From Spinacia oleracea (taxonomy: Eukaryota; Streptophyta; Magnoliopsida; Caryophyllales; Amaranthaceae), in NCBI RefSeq assembly GCF_020520425.1, contig NC_079492.1, positions 113,061,157 through 113,125,156 of the forward strand: a stretch of 64,000 nucleotides of DNA. The letters are read 5' to 3'. This document shows, one piece after another, positions 1 through 13,733 of the stretch (the first letter of the stretch is position 1; every line of letters starts with the position of its first letter). The translations under genes and the position numbers were made by a program. Below the pieces are notes generated by a model, which ran no database searches, was not told the origin of the DNA, and saw only the letters and a list, made by a program, of their open reading frames with translations.

Positions 1-819
1 TAATTTAAGAGTAGCATTTTTAGTCGAGGAACATCAAAAAAGACGTACGTTTATAGAGGTAATATTATCATTCAATTTTTACATACTTTCAATCACAATG
101 CCATATTTATTAATAAACTTTGACGTAACATGAATTTATTAATGAAAATAATAAAAATAAAATATAATCGTCATATCTAAACTTGTAAGATAATAAGGAG
201 CAATATCGTATTGTAAGCGAAAACAAGATAATTATACAACTTTTTCAAAATACCTTTGGGTTATAAATAAGATTCCAATGCATATTTTAATTGTGTACAA
301 TTACAAACACTTGGATCAGTTTCTAAAAAACTACTCTCTTCCTAGTATGTACGAAGTTTTTTTTTTTGACTTGGTTTATTTGAGTCACTGTATAACAATT
401 TTTCTAATCCAAATTTGTATTTTTTGTTGTTTTTTTTGTCTTTCTAAACGTGGTTGGTATGGTTGTGAATGGTTCACTTTAACTCTTTTTTTTCTTTTTA
501 ACAAAGAGTATCTTGTACTGTTCAGTTGTTCATAATTTATATTTAATTTGTGCTTAGTGTTGGATATTTACAACTTTGTTGAATATTTCACTTACCCACT
601 TCAATTTCTTATTTTGTGATGTTATGTTAATTGATTGATTTAGGTAATGGGGTTAGCATAAAAAAATAAAACAAAACTAATGCATACATGAAAAAAATAT
701 AATTACTTGTGCATTACTCGAAACGCAACCTAATAACATAAGTACAAAATAATTGATAAAATAAAAAATGAAATAAAACTCGTGCATCGCACATGCTTCA
801 GAACTAGTATAGTAATAGT
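1..819. other. AT-rich intergenic DNA
   Basis: No gene, RNA or terminal-repeat element is recognisable. The stretch is strongly AT-rich with long T runs near 358-500. Short open frames here have no recognisable motif and their composition looks like chance. Confidence 0.6.
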
Positions 820-821
820 TA

Positions 822-1080
822 CTACCTCCGTTTCAGAAAGTTCTTTACGCTTTGAAAAATGTGTTCAAAGTATGAAAACTTTGGCCGGCCGTAAATTCCC
901 ACTATTATATATATCAAAATGTTACATGTAAGATCTTGTTAGATTGGTCTCGTTATTCATTTTCAGAATATCAACTTTTTATAATTTTTTCACATATGAA
1001 ATTAGATATATTAGTAGTTAAATATTGCATTGGAGTTCGTGCAAATAGTAACTGTAAAGATCTTTATGAAACGGAGGTAG
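822..1080. mobile_element. Stowaway-like MITE (family with CTACCTCCGTTTC ends)
   Basis: The left end reads CTACCTCCGTTTCAGAAAG and the right end is its imperfect reverse complement ending GAAACGGAGGTAG. Both ends are flanked by TA (820-821 and 1081-1082), the target duplication of Tc1/mariner-type Stowaway MITEs. The element is about 259 bp, AT-rich and non-coding. A related copy lies at 58184-58508. Confidence 0.85.
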
Positions 1081-1082
1081 TA

Positions 1083-1860
1083 CAACATATTAAATGAGAA
1101 AATTAAATTTGTAAATAGTTTATACGAAGTATTATATTTTATAAAGGAAGAAGACCGGAAAATGATACTTCTCGACCCAAAGACCAGATTGATTGTCTTC
1201 GGTTGGTCCGTTCAATTTTTTCAGTCGAACCAATTTTTGCGCACCCATAATTATCGCAATTTTTTGCTACACTCGAGTACAGACAGTGTTAATTGGTTTT
1301 GCTACACTCGAGTACAAACAGTGTTAATTGGTTGTACCCCCTCCAAAACCACGTCGTTTTGTGTTAATCAACATGAAAATTTATATACAAATTTAAAAAA
1401 GAACAATTATTGATATGAAAATGATCTACAATCTGGCGACTTCGCTGGGGATGTCTTGTATGAGATGAAGAACACATCGATGACTGCTCTCGGAGATCCT
1501 GTTGGTATGATTGCTCTGTGGAGAGTGTTGGAGGTATTTGCGACTCCTATTGAACTGTTGTATTTTTAATTGTACTTGACCCACATGGTTTACTTGTTCC
1601 CTATTTTCTGACATATTTGGGCGTATGAGCATTTCCCTAGCTTTGCACTTGCTCGCCCTTATGTTGCATCTTATCCGTTTTCTGCTTCATGGATTGAAGG
1701 CGCGCAACTAACACAACCTTGCACCTGGTCCGCAAAGCTTTGCGGACTACCCCTATTGAGGAGGTATGATTGTATTTACTTAATTATTGATTTAGAAATA
1801 AACATTTACTATTTGAAAATGAACATAGTTAGTGTATGAGTATGTATTACTTTGAAACAT
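1083..1860. other. Intergenic DNA, no gene recognised
   Basis: An open frame of 83 codons (1162-1413) and one of 68 codons on the other strand (1426-1632) have no family signature. A 30-bp segment containing a TGCTACACTCGAGTACA string occurs twice around 1266-1320. Between 1440 and 1760 the base composition is less AT-rich and could be a decayed exon, but I cannot identify it. Confidence 0.4.
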
Positions 1861-1861
1861 A

Positions 1862-2146
1862 CTCCCTCCGTCTCAAATTACTCGTTACACTTTTCTTTGC
1901 ACAAAGTTTTAGGTGATAAGTGGCTATTTGGTTATCAATTGTTATTTTATTGAAAAAGTAGATGTGATAGGTGTTAGTGGGGTATTTTTTAATTGGGTGA
2001 GAGAGGGTGTGGGGACAAAAAAAATTTAGTGGAAAGAGAGAGACAATATAATAATTGTGGAGTCATTCATAATTTAGAAGTATAACAACTAATCTGGGAC
2101 GGAAGAAAAAGAAAATTGTAACAAGTAATCTTGGATGGAGGGAGTG
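1862..2146. mobile_element. Stowaway-like MITE (CTCCCTCCGTCTC ends)
   Basis: The left terminal repeat begins CTCCCTCCGTCTCAAATTAC, preceded by TA. The right end is the imperfect inverse, ending GGATGGAGGGAG. Length is about 285 bp and there is no coding potential. The right-hand TA is two bases off the expected position, so the right border is approximate. Confidence 0.75.
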
Positions 2147-2917
2147 TATGTATGTACATATTGTGCAATTAAAAATTCCAAATAGATTGTTACTGATAAT
2201 TTGAACATGTTAAACATTGCCTTTGTAAAATTGTACTCCGTACGTAAATTACAAAACATTGATAGAAATCACCATCTCATTGTTCCATATCTTCAATCCT
2301 GAGTATTGCTTTTGATGTACTTTCGAATGTGTGATTCTTTTGGAGAAATGCGATCTAAATACAATATTTGACTTTCAGGTACTTTCCTGTTTTTTATAAG
2401 CTGAAAATAGTAAATAATTTTATATGAATACTACCGAGGAACGTGTAAGGAGTATTATTTTCAAAAATGATGAACAAAATGTTTAAATGATATTGAATAT
2501 ACAATGGAAAGAACAATATATTAAACCTGAACAGTTAACCTTTTACAAATGTACATATTCAAAATGGATCTAGCGCGCTTTTGAACTACTATAATACAAT
2601 ACAAGCAGGTCAAGCACTATAAACATGAACAATAAATCGTTTTATAAATGACCATAATACTAATTTATTATATACATACTAACTTTGATAATATAAAAAG
2701 TTATGTTTAATGATAAACATAAAACTTATACAAAAATAAACGTATTAGATATGCATTCAGATTATGAATATCATACCTTTTGATTTTGAAAAAGTTAGAA
2801 TGAACAAGATCTTTAGTTCAAGTAGTTAATAACATGTTTCTTTTTATAATGAACATATAATTATTTGAAAATGATCATATCTTTACATTAAAGAATATAA
2901 TATTGAGTTAAAACATA

Positions 2918-3182
2918 CTTCCTCCATATTTTATATTTTATTATTGCACCGTTTTCCTTTTTCAAATTGCACCGTTTCCTTTTTAGTAAGATTACCCACA
3001 TGAAATGACATTTCTATCCTTATATGGGTGGTGGGGCCAAACCCCACTTGTTCTTTACATCAAAACTTGTACTTAAACACATGAGTATTTTTGTCATTCT
3101 CTCACCTTTTACGGTTTTACCTCCTTTCTTAATTCTTGTGCCCAATGTAGATGGTGCAATAATTAAAAAATGGATGAAGTAT
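2918..3182. mobile_element. Stowaway-like MITE, degenerate
   Basis: The left end (CTTCCTCCATATTTTATA, then TTATTGCACCGTTTTCC) and the right end (GATGGTGCAATAATTAAAAA, then ATGGATGAAG) are inverted copies of each other. Both borders lie at TA. The repeats have several mismatches, suggesting an older insertion. Confidence 0.65.
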
Positions 3183-4849
3183 ATGGAGTAATTACGTACG
3201 TCTACTAATTGTACGACAATTGTAACTTTGTCATTGAAAAAAACTCATATAACCACATGTATTTAATAGAATGCATACTCATACATGCTTAAATAAACAT
3301 TTTCAAACATATATATATTCCAAATCTAATATATATAGGATCAGTAGTCATAATTAAATCCAAGCTGTTTTGTTTATGAACATATTATTTTCTTATTGTG
3401 ATCAGAAAAAAAAAAAAAAATTATAATAAGATGGGCACTATTTTTACCTTTTCATAATATGTACATACAACTTTACACAAATGAACATGGTGTTCTAACA
3501 AAATTAATATGATCAATAATAATTTAATTGATAGTATAACATATGGAATTATTGTGTATGTTTTTCACTTGAGTTTTCTTTTTGTTATTTCTTGTGTAAT
3601 AACTTGAATGTTAAAATTAAATAATTGATAATAAACCATAACTAAAATAAAATAAGAACATCATAATATCCCAAAACGAAAATAATTTTTACTTTGATTT
3701 TTAACATTTTGACAAATCTCTAAGTTTTATAATGTTGTAACTATGAATATCATATACATAAAATTATTTGTATGGAAAATAACAATATTATACATAATAT
3801 GCACAGCAAAATGAACATTTTATTGTCTAAAAATGAACATTTTATTCTTTGAAAATGAATATTTTTTAAATTACAAAACTTAATCAACGAGCATATATTT
3901 AATATTCGTTGTAAATAGATATATGAACTTCATAATCTCAAAATAAACTTCAGAACTTTTCAAAATTACCATAATGATATATTAATACGAGCCTTTAAAG
4001 AAACCTAGATTAAAAAAAATATCTAGATATGAAATTTTTGAGAAATTTGTTAAGAAAATGGAGATACCATGAACCAGATTTTAAAAAAATATCTTATGTA
4101 TTAGCAATATGAATTTTATGACGAATGACAATATTACACACAACAAAATGAGCATTTTATTCTTAGAAAATGAATGTTTTATTTTCAAAAAGTGCACATT
4201 ATTACATTTCAGCATTTAATCAACAAGTATATATATTCAATATTCATAATAAACAGATATGAACATTAGAATCTCACGAAATGAACATTAGTATGTATTA
4301 ATATAATCTTTGAAAAAACTCTAGATCTAAACAAAAATTAAAATTCCAAATCTGAATTTTCCTAAACTTAACAAGAAAAATGGAGGTGTAAAGCAGGAAT
4401 TTTTTAATCCACTTAAAAATTAACAAAATATGAGTAAAAAATGTTTCCCTCACCCTTTATTTTTGCATTTTTTTTCATCCATAATCTTGCTCCAATTGAT
4501 TTTCTCTCAAACATCAATTGTTTTCTTCCTTAATTTTGCTTGGAATCTCAAAACGTTGGTGACTTATATTCGTTTTCTCCAATTTTGATGAATATTTCGA
4601 CGAATGTTACTGTTTTGTGAGTGGTTGTGGCGAGGAATTGATGAAAAAAATCTTGTTGGAAGTTTAATCGAGATTTTTGGAGAGAGAACATTTATGGTTT
4701 TTAAAGAGGAATTTTCTGGAGACAACAAGTGGGGTTTTGAAATTAATTTTGTATTTAACTTTATTTTATAACTCAATATATAAGCTTTTTTTTAATACAT
4801 GTGCCAAACACACGTGGGTACACCAATAAGTCAATAACCATTAGGAATA
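3183..4849. other. AT-rich intergenic DNA with dispersed ATGAACAT motif
   Basis: No gene seen. The stretch, and also 1800-2900, carries many loosely spaced variants of AAAATGAACATTTTATT, for example near 3812, 3831, 4147 and 4281. This could be an old decayed transposon, but no ends are visible. A 70-codon minus-strand open frame (4564-4776) has no recognisable feature. Confidence 0.4.
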
Positions 4850-4900
4850 TACTCCATCCGTTCCTAAATAAGTGTCCACTTTGGACATTTACGTGGGATT

Positions 4901-6295
4901 TGAAGGAAATAATGCCCTTGGTCCAAACATGCATTTAATATTAAGTCTAATAAATGCGGTTCAGTATTAATTAACAAGTTAATAATTCAGTGAGATCAAG
5001 TGAGCTGAATGCCTAGCTAGAGAACGCTTCAGTTCAAGTGGAATTAATGATATTAATCCACAGCTTACTCTTGACTAAACCCGTAGGGTCACACAAATAG
5101 TACGTAAACGGATCAAGTATTTAATGGAATTAAATACTCCATCTATGGATATTCGGAATCGACGGATCTTGGTTTCAGTGGAAACTGAGATCGTCACAAG
5201 CAAGAAATGAATACTCCGGAAAACGATGATATTGCCGGAAACGGAAATATGGATCGTATCGGAAATATAAATATTATCCAAGTCGTAGATGTTGCCGGAA
5301 ACGGAAACATGGTACGTATCGGAAAATATTATCGGAAATGGAAATACTGCCGGAATCGGAAATATTGCCGGAAACGGAAATATTGTCAGAATCGGAAATA
5401 TTATCGGAATTGGAAAATAATTCCGGAAACGGAAATATTAAATATTTGTTCGAAACGGAAATTAATTCCGGAATCGGAAATATTAAATATTGTTCGTATC
5501 GGAAATAAATTCCGGAATCGGGAATTTAATCGGAAGCGTATTGTACGAATAAGCATCGGACGAGGCCTGCCAGACGAAGGCCCAGCACGAAGCCGGGCCA
5601 TCGCCCAGCAAGCCAGCGCACCACAAACTCCCCAAGCCTAGGCAGCGCCCAGGCCCACCGTAAGGCAGGCCCAGCGCGCGCCAAGGCCACGGCAGCGTGT
5701 GGGCCTCGTGGCATGGGCTGCGAGCTCACAGGCCGCGCGCGCATAGGCGCCCCTCGTGGGCTGCCGTGCGTGTGTGTGTTTGTGTTCGTACACGAATCCT
5801 AAAGGTATTAGGATTTGATATATGATTAAATTCCTAATCCTAAAAGGATAAATTAATTAAGTCAGAGTCCTACTAGGATTCTAGTTTAATTAATTAGTAT
5901 CCTACTAGGATTCCATTTCCTTTTCCATACCTCTATAAATAAGTGCCTAGGGTCATTATTTACAGAGACAATCGAAGTATTCTAAAGGTAAGTTTTTGAA
6001 AGAAAAATTCAGCCATACACTTGCACTAACCTAGCTGAAAATCCTAGTACCTTAAGGGCGATTCTAGTTGGTCAAGCTTAAGGCGGATCCGGACGTGCTG
6101 TGGACTATCTACGGAGGGACGACACTTGGAGTCCTAAAGACTTGTTCTTGTTCGGTTCGGGCGCAGCTAGGGAGGGCACGCAACAAAGTGTATGCACCTA
6201 AACTATGCTAAATGATTATGTGTAAATAATATGCTTTCCCGGCTTTATGGTTTTCCGCATGATTTATGTTTTGTCATATGTATCATAACCTAACA
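4901..6295 (+). repeat. 5' LTR of Copia element 1
   Basis: This is a 1,395-bp LTR with TG...CA ends. It holds an array of CGGAAA-containing repeats (about 5213-5530), a GC-rich block (about 5555-5780) and then a TATA box at 5934. The 3' LTR is about 16 bp shorter, mainly from one gap in the GC-rich block, with several scattered substitutions. It therefore looks older than elements 2 and 3. Confidence 0.9.
5934..5941 (+). promoter_or_regulatory. TATA box of element 1 LTR
   Basis: TATAAATA lies in the context CCTCTATAAATAAGTGCC, about 360 bp before the LTR end. This is the usual place for the U3/R boundary promoter, with the start of transcription expected about 30 bp downstream. The same position is conserved in elements 2 and 3. 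Confidence 0.65.
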
Positions 6296-6296
6296 G

Positions 6297-6310
6297 TGGT
6301 ATCACGAGCC
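6297..6310 (+). other. Primer-binding site, element 1 (initiator tRNA-Met type)
   Basis: TGGTATCACGAGCC lies two bases after the LTR. It resembles the common plant LTR primer site TGGTATCAGAGCC, complementary to the 3' end of initiator tRNA-Met, with one extra C. The same variant is present in all three Copia elements, so it is a family trait and not a random mutation. Confidence 0.75.
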
Positions 6311-7029
6311 TCTTATTATTTTCATAATCTAAATTGCATAAACATGGTTAAATATTATAAATTTGCAAGGAATTAAAAGGGGTGATTAATTTTCGTAATT
6401 GTTAATTAATTGCAAATTGCGTTTATTTAATTATATGTACGCAGTTTTTCGGCATTTTCTTCGTTACTCATCAAATTGAGTGATTTTTGTGTCAATTCCG
6501 CATGTAAAAGGCATTCTAAAATTTTGACAAAACTAGTATTTTTCGCCGAAACCCAGAATTCCCAAATTCGAAGCCTAACTATGACTTTTCGGAGGTTTTA
6601 GTTTTTCGAACGCAAAAGTTTGTAAATTTAAGATGTTAAATTAAATATTTGCGATTCTTGTTGATAAATCTTGAATTTTTGATTGACCTACAATATATGT
6701 TTAACAAGTTTGAATGCCTATCCTTGTTAATTATGCAATCTAATTTGTAATTATGATTAATTTGTTGAAATTCGAATAATTTAGAATTGATTTGATTTTC
6801 ATAATTAATTAATAATTTAATTAGATACCTATGATTAAAAACCACCATAAAAATTGTTAATTTGTGTTAAATTTTAAATTTTTATGACCTAGATTTGAAT
6901 TCATGATTAATTGGAAATTAATTGATTAATAAATTTTCGATTTTTCGCCCTAAAATTATGAAATTAATATGTTTTATTAATTTGTCATTAATTTTCAATT
7001 AAAAATTTTAAATTTTTATGCAATTCGCT

Positions 7030-7510
7030 CATAAAACTTGCACGCACAAAGCAATGAACGCTACGTGTTACCCTTAAGGGGTGTTGTATAGTGTGTGCAT
7101 GAGACGACGAGCAAGGGAGCTCGTCGCCCATGCGGTACGAATGCAGCGAGCAAGGCGAGTGGCGCGCGAGCACAAGGCAGCAGCCCTGCCTTGTGTCGAG
7201 TGCTGCGCGCATGTGGGCGATGGGCGAGCAGCGATGGCATGGCACGAGCAGAGGCGCGCGCGCGCGAGGGCGAGAGTTGGTCGCCCAGCGATCGCTGCTC
7301 CGCGCACCAACACGCGTGGCCTCGAGCGCTTGCTTGCGCGAGCGAGCGAGCACCATCGTAGCTGCTGCGATGCTATGGGCAGGCAGGCTGCGCGCAAGCG
7401 TGGCTTGGCTTGCTGCGTTTGCGCGTGGCTGCTGCTACGATGTGCCATGGGCCAGCAAAAGGCCGAGCAATCGACGGGGCTTGGGCGCAAGCCCAAGTGC
7501 TCGTCATGTT
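7030..7510 (+). other. GC-rich island in the leader of element 1
   Basis: A sharply bounded block of GC-rich sequence sits in very AT-rich leader DNA. It opens frames of more than 100 codons in several frames on both strands, rich in Ala and Arg, which is an effect of composition. It lies at the same position as the blocks in element 2 (23700-24400) and element 3 (36640-37320) but lacks their 21-bp tandem array. Confidence 0.6.
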
Positions 7511-10500
7511 ACGATTGTCGAGTTTTAAATTTTAATTTGAGATTTTCAGTTCAAGAAATTTTAATTAATTTTAAAATTAATAATTTAAATTGTTTTCTTG
7601 GATTTTAATTTTGAACATTATAATTATTATAAATTTTATTTATTCTAATTATTTTACTAAAATTAAAAACCTTGAATTAATTTAAATTCGTCTGAAAATA
7701 AATTAAATAAGTGGATTCAATTATAAATTTATATGAGCTTTGAATTTTAATTAAATTTGTATGTTTCCGGTTAGACTAGAAATACATTTTTATGTTTAAA
7801 ATTAGTAAAGCATATGAATTTGTTGGTTTAAGTGGGAGCCCTTTTTAGTCTTAAACTCCAGATTAGGTCTACAAATCCTTTAAGGTTAAACAACTTGATT
7901 AGAATTAATAAGGACTGAATAATTGGTAGATTATTGGTGCCCTTGATTAATTGCTGCAAATGTTTATATGATGCATACAATGTGTTTTTACTAACCAATT
8001 ATGTGGGCCATTCAGGATAATGAATGGATGAATGGTATATATTGTATATGTACTGTTTTGCAGGTTATGAAGTGACTAGTATGGCCCAAATAGGATAGAA
8101 AATATGGTCTGCGTACCATTAATTTGAACGTAATTGGTCTAAAGTACCAAATTTGTTTTTCAATTCAAATATGGTATGCGTACCATCAAATAGTTGTAAT
8201 TAGTTTAATTATAGCTTATCCTATTTGGAGAAAATGGCGCCTCCCACGGTGAAATTCAAGACGAAGTTTCCATTTTCGAGACGGACTTTGAAGTTGAAGC
8301 TTCAAGATGAAGTCGGGCCATACTAGATCACATTTATCTTTTGCATGCTTTAAGTTATTTATTGCTATTAAATAAGTCTTAAATATGCATGAGATCAAAG
8401 CTTGATTATGTTGCATGATTAAGGATTTTAGTTCACTTAAAATCTAACCAACATAGTAAGAGCCTTAAGTTCCAAACTTAAAAATTGAGTTAAAAGGTGC
8501 CATGCCAAAATAACACTTACTTGGATATCCTTTACATCGATCTTAGTAATAGTTTTCCGCCATAGCGAGGTGTTACTTATCGATACTAAAGGGGTAAGGT
8601 ACACAAATAATTGTGAGTACATGTTAGTTTTGGTGAAACTCGACGATATAAGCAAGGAGTCCTTTTATGTCGTGGCAAAATCGATAGGTTTACCTAATAA
8701 GTTCTTAGACGTACCTATCAACAAAGAGTAGTTTCTAGACTATTAGCAAAAGGCTTTTGCTTACCTAAAAGATTTTAGAATTGAGTCTAAATACATAATG
8801 TGCTTAATTTTTCAATGGTTTTTAGGATCTTGGAATCATTTTATTCACACCTGCCGGAACAATAAAATCGAATAAAATGCTAATGACTTGTTTAAATTGC
8901 ATGATTGCTTTAATTTTCAAGTTATTACTCATGATAAATGTTTAGACTTTGCATGCTTCAATGTATGTTTTAATTATTGTTCATAATTAAATATCTTGCA
9001 CTGCAATAAATCCTTTAGAAGGTAACAGTAAATTTCCTCGATTGGTAGTGAATCCAAGAACGATTCACGGAAATGAGAGAAAATGAGCAATTTAAATGTA
9101 TTTTCTTTTAGTGACTTTTATGGTTGTTTTCGAGTATCCAAATCGAATGGCGAACCGATTGGTGCTTGTGGATTCAAAATACAATGTAGTTTTGAGATCA
9201 TAAAGCATTGAGTTTAAACGCTCAGCTTTACCAATGGTTAACAACCTAAAATTTTTTTCCATTTAATTCTCGAATGAGTCTAGTCCCTAGACATTCGAAT
9301 AGATAGATTCTTAGAGAACTTTAGAAGCTTCTGGTAAGATCATCTAGTTGAAAAGAATATTCAACATAAATAAAATGGTAAGAACTTTGTTGGAGTGACA
9401 TTGGACATGTCTAACAAAGTATAAAAGTCAACACTAGAGAATTCAATTCTTAAAACTTTAAGAAAGGGTACAAGAAATAGGAAAACAAGGAACAAATGAA
9501 AGGAATTTACGATTCCGTTTCTACCTATAAGTTTATGTTTAAAGAGAGTGACCTAGAAATCACACTTCCTTGGTATCATATACCGCTTGAGGTTCTTACT
9601 TCGGTAATAACTCAAACAATGGAAGCTAGGATACACTAATGACCTACAAATGGGAAATGAAGCATGGCAATGCTACATTATTTGTAGGGTCATCTAGTTT
9701 GTTTTAAGACATTCAAAGGCTGGAACTTAATGGCTATTTTGTTCCATAATCAGCATACCTAAATTTCTGTTTTCAAACACAGAAAGACTCACATTCAAGA
9801 AAAACAAAAACAATGTTTGTTTGTTTATTTGAATGAAATGGTCATTTACGGGTTGAGTCAATATGCTTGATTAAAACAAACAACTCTTTAACAATAAAAC
9901 TTAACTAGGTTCAAATCAATCTCTTGATTTGAGTTCCACTAATCTTTGGCATTGTTGCTTAGACCGTGTCAACAAGTTAACATTCATAAGCTCTATTTTT
10001 ATGGACATTTGAAAGTTGATTGATTTCTAGATCAATTTAAGACAACTAGTCTTACTTGTTGAAAGTAACAAACGATATGAACTATTGTTAGAACGCCTAG
10101 ACAATAGAGTTCAAAGCTAAAGAAAGATTTTATGACTTTATTATTTCACATGGATTTGAGTGAATATAGGTTTATTTACTCAAAGTGATATAAATTTGAA
10201 TCTGTTTGGCTAGTTCAAAGATTCAGAAGTATAAAATCCACTTGGCAAGAAATCATAAAGATCTAGGTTAGATCATGTTGTTGATTACTTATACCAAGAA
10301 TGATCATCAATGATTGTGTGTAGTAAAATTCACAATCTAGCTCCATAGGATATGGCATATCTAAGTTGGAATGATCGAATTCGATTAGTACTTGATTCGA
10401 TCAATGATGGATCATAAAGACTTTTCCTATAATTTCTAAAACAAAATGCTCAACTACCACCAAACTAAACCAAATTCGTCAAAGCTATAGAAAAGTAATT

Positions 10501-10689
10501 TCAGAATATCTTTTCGATAATATATATCTAGAGAGTTGCTAAACTCAGTGGGAGCTAAGTGTTTGTTATTCAACAAACTAAGTCCCAAGTATAGATATAT
10601 GTTTCATTGTGGTTTATTCAAATGAGACACAAGGGTATTGTTTCTACCACGAATTTTTGAGAACATAATGTTTGTTTGCTCGAAATAAT

Positions 10690-12930
10690 GTCCTTTTGGA
10701 GATTCGTTTCCAAAATGACAAGTGGGAGAAAATAGACCTCGAAAGGTCTTCGAGGCGAACAACAAACATAAACGGACATTCCGGAGGCCTTTCGAAGTTC
10801 TTCAGGAAATCCGAACACGTATTCTTTAAGGACTTTAGAAGTGGCTTTTAAGAATAGACATCTCTTAGAAGACTTTACAAGTGCTTCAAGGAGAACGGAA
10901 TATTCAAAGGACTTTCAAGTGGCTATTGATATTCTATTGTTTGATGTTCTATACCCATGTAGGCATAGAGTTCAAGTCACTGAAACTATGAGATTCTTCT
11001 ATTAGATAGTGAAGAAACATGGAGTTTATGTCACTGAAGCTATGCGATTCTTCTATTAGATAATGAAGAAACCTACAACTTGCAGTCAAACTATTATCAT
11101 GTAGATTAATAAGTTTGTGACTTGTAAGAAAGCTATGACGAAACCTAGATTCCCTAAAATGGTTAGAGGCCATATATAGACTCAAATGTTTTAAATGGTT
11201 AGAGGCCATAAAACATACTCAACGTTTTGATGACAAAATTAACATTTTGTTGATTTGCAAGAATAGTTTCACACCGATTGGTTGCAAGTTTGTTTTAAAG
11301 GATAAAAACCATCAAACATGAAATTGTATTCACACACAAAGCTAGATTAGTTGCGAAAGGTTACAAGCAAATTCACGGTGTGGATTGTGTTGAAACCTCA
11401 TGCATAATCGTAATGCTCAAGTCTATATTCAAGCAATGATTGCATATTGGTACATATAGCAATTGGATGACAAAACGTATTCCTCAATCAAATGTTAGAA
11501 GAAACTATGTACATGGTATGTCATAGGATTTGTGGATCCAAATAAATGCTTGAAAAGGAAAGCTAGCTTATGAAATCTAAGTACAGATTTAAGCAAGCAA
11601 TTGGGAATTGGAAATGTATCTTAGTGAAGCTAATAAGTATTTTAGTTTCATAAAATGTACATAGTTCTTATAGATATATAAGAAGTTTAGTGAGAGTACG
11701 TAAAACTTAATTGGTCCTATGTGTATCACACACATATCTCTCTATTGTGAAATAACATTCAAATGCTAATAACTTAGGTTTGAAATTATTCATCAATGAT
11801 GGACCAAGGCGAAACTTAGTGCATACTGGGTATTAAGATCTATTTACAAAGATCTTATATTATTGTTTTAGATTAAGTAATGGCATTTACTAAATAAAAC
11901 ACGAAAGACTCCATTGGAGATATTCGATCCATATGAATAAATCTAAGTAATGAATGTTTGAACTATGTATAAGCATTTACTAAGTTAAACATCAAAGGAT
12001 CTAAGTGAGATTCTTAACCTATATTATATGTCAAAGAATTTAGCTGGATTCAGTATCTACTGAAATTGAATGAGCTAAAGTTACATGAATAGAATTTAAT
12101 TGAGAATTATTCTGCAAAAGAATTTATCATGTATGATATAATATGAGGATCGCCAAAAATGTATCGTATGGCTTTAGGCATAACGAACATATACCAATCT
12201 CTATTGATCTAAGTGAAGATCAACTAGATTGAGATCAAGAAAAACTTATGGTACTTGAAAAGGTACATAGGAATAGTTCTTGATTCAAGGAAATAAAGAT
12301 ATGCTAAATATTGATGCTACACGCATAAACACTGGCAAAGGATTAAGCAAGATTCCCTTGGAGTTAACCATTGGCAAGGACGAGCTATAGAGCATCGTGT
12401 TTTGAAAATGGCAACATGGATTGGAGACCATGAGTTGTTGCGTGGGAAATTAAATATTAATTTCTATGTTCTAAGATACAGCTGGAAAGTCTTCCACATA
12501 TCTGTGAACTGCTTGGATAAGTAAATCCAACCAAAGCATCACTAGCAACCTAAACAGTTGAAGTAGAAGTACTTATTGCCTAAGCAGCAATAAACCAGAG
12601 TTGTTTATGTTAATGAGTTCTTCATTGAACTTGGGTAGATCACATGTCTGCTGACTTGATAGTTCATCATTGCAAAATGCGTAGAACCACTATTGTAGCA
12701 AGAAAGACTAGATCATAAAATAAACATACTCAAAAGATCTTATCATCCTATCTCGAAAGACATTCGATGAAAAGGATATTAAGATTGGCAAAGCATGATA
12801 ACTAAACCTATGCAACAAGTGAGAAGCAACACTCACATTGTAGCACTGGAAATCAAGCATAGCTTTGAATTCCATGAACTGTTTTAAAGATGGGTTTGAG
12901 GCCCATGGTTGTAAAACAATGGGGTTGAAC
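10690..12930 (+). pseudogene. Decayed Copia pol remnant in element 1
   Basis: Short blocks align in order with the pol frame of element 2. Near 10715, ATGACAAGTGGGAGAAAA...GACCTCGAA matches the segment encoding MTSGRKVDLEE. At 11255-11400 there are codons for NG(F/S)TPIGCKFVL and then KARLVAKGYKQIHGVDCVET, which is the start of the reverse transcriptase. Near 12535-12650 a block resembles the RNase H STTEAEYIAA region. Stops and frameshifts are many, and the YVDD catalytic block is not recognisable. Large stretches between the blocks do not match. No functional product is expected. Confidence 0.75.
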
Positions 12931-13718
12931 ATTTATCATATATGAAATGTATTTTCATATTCCATTTAATCTTGGTTTAGTATTAAATGATGAGTCCCTT
13001 CAATTTGACGATATATTCAAGATAGACTGTCAGGACCAGTCCTGTGACTAAGAAATGTCTATCAAGTGAACTTGAATGTCAAAAGTTGAAAATGGTCCCT
13101 GGTCGGAGTTTTCTATAAAATTGGACGCATAGAAAACGTTGGACGACTAGAATGCAAGATGACTAGTAGTTCTGTTTCTTGAACTATGTGGACATGTCAA
13201 TGTCATAATCATTTGCATAGATACTTACTTCGGGAAGACTAGTATCGGACAGACCTATGAAACTTTACTGTAAGAGATGAAAATCTGTCATTAGTAAATT
13301 TCATTAAAATTATTAGACACTAAATCCTCAATACCTGAGTGATTTGAGATTGCTTGTTTGAAAACTGGTTACTTTGACGTTGACCAACCGTCGCGCCGTA
13401 AAAGGAGGCTATAAAGGCAACGCTCAGGTAATCACCTATCAAACGAAGTCTAATCTCAAGATCGCGAGATTGGGATTGTCCTCCCATAAATCGGGATGAG
13501 ATGCTGAAAGTTGTACAAGGCCACTCGGAGAGCTAGAAACTGTAAAATGCATGGCCGTGCTCGGATGAATCATAGGCTATGATTATCTGTTTATTTGATC
13601 AGTTGAACTCTGAAACCGAGAAACACCTCTGGACATAATAAGGATGACAACTCTTACCTTATGTTCAAGAGCTAGCATCGAGCGACAAAGGAATTAGGAA
13701 ATGCACACTTGTCCCTAA

Positions 13719-13733
13719 GGACAAGTGGGAGAC
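13719..13733 (+). other. Polypurine tract, element 1
   Basis: GGACAAGTGGGAGAC is immediately upstream of the 3' LTR. The purine-rich AAGTGGGAGA core is the plus-strand primer and is the same in all three copies. Confidence 0.75.

Noticed and set aside
7074-7608. Open frames of 88-175 codons in element 1
   Set aside because: GC-rich composition effect in a non-coding leader; rich in Ala, Arg and Cys with no motif.
10949-11209. 86-codon minus-strand frame with repeated FLHYLIEESHSFSD-type segments (also at 46238)
   Set aside because: It is antisense to the decayed Copia pol region and caused by a local short duplication present in both elements 1 and 3.
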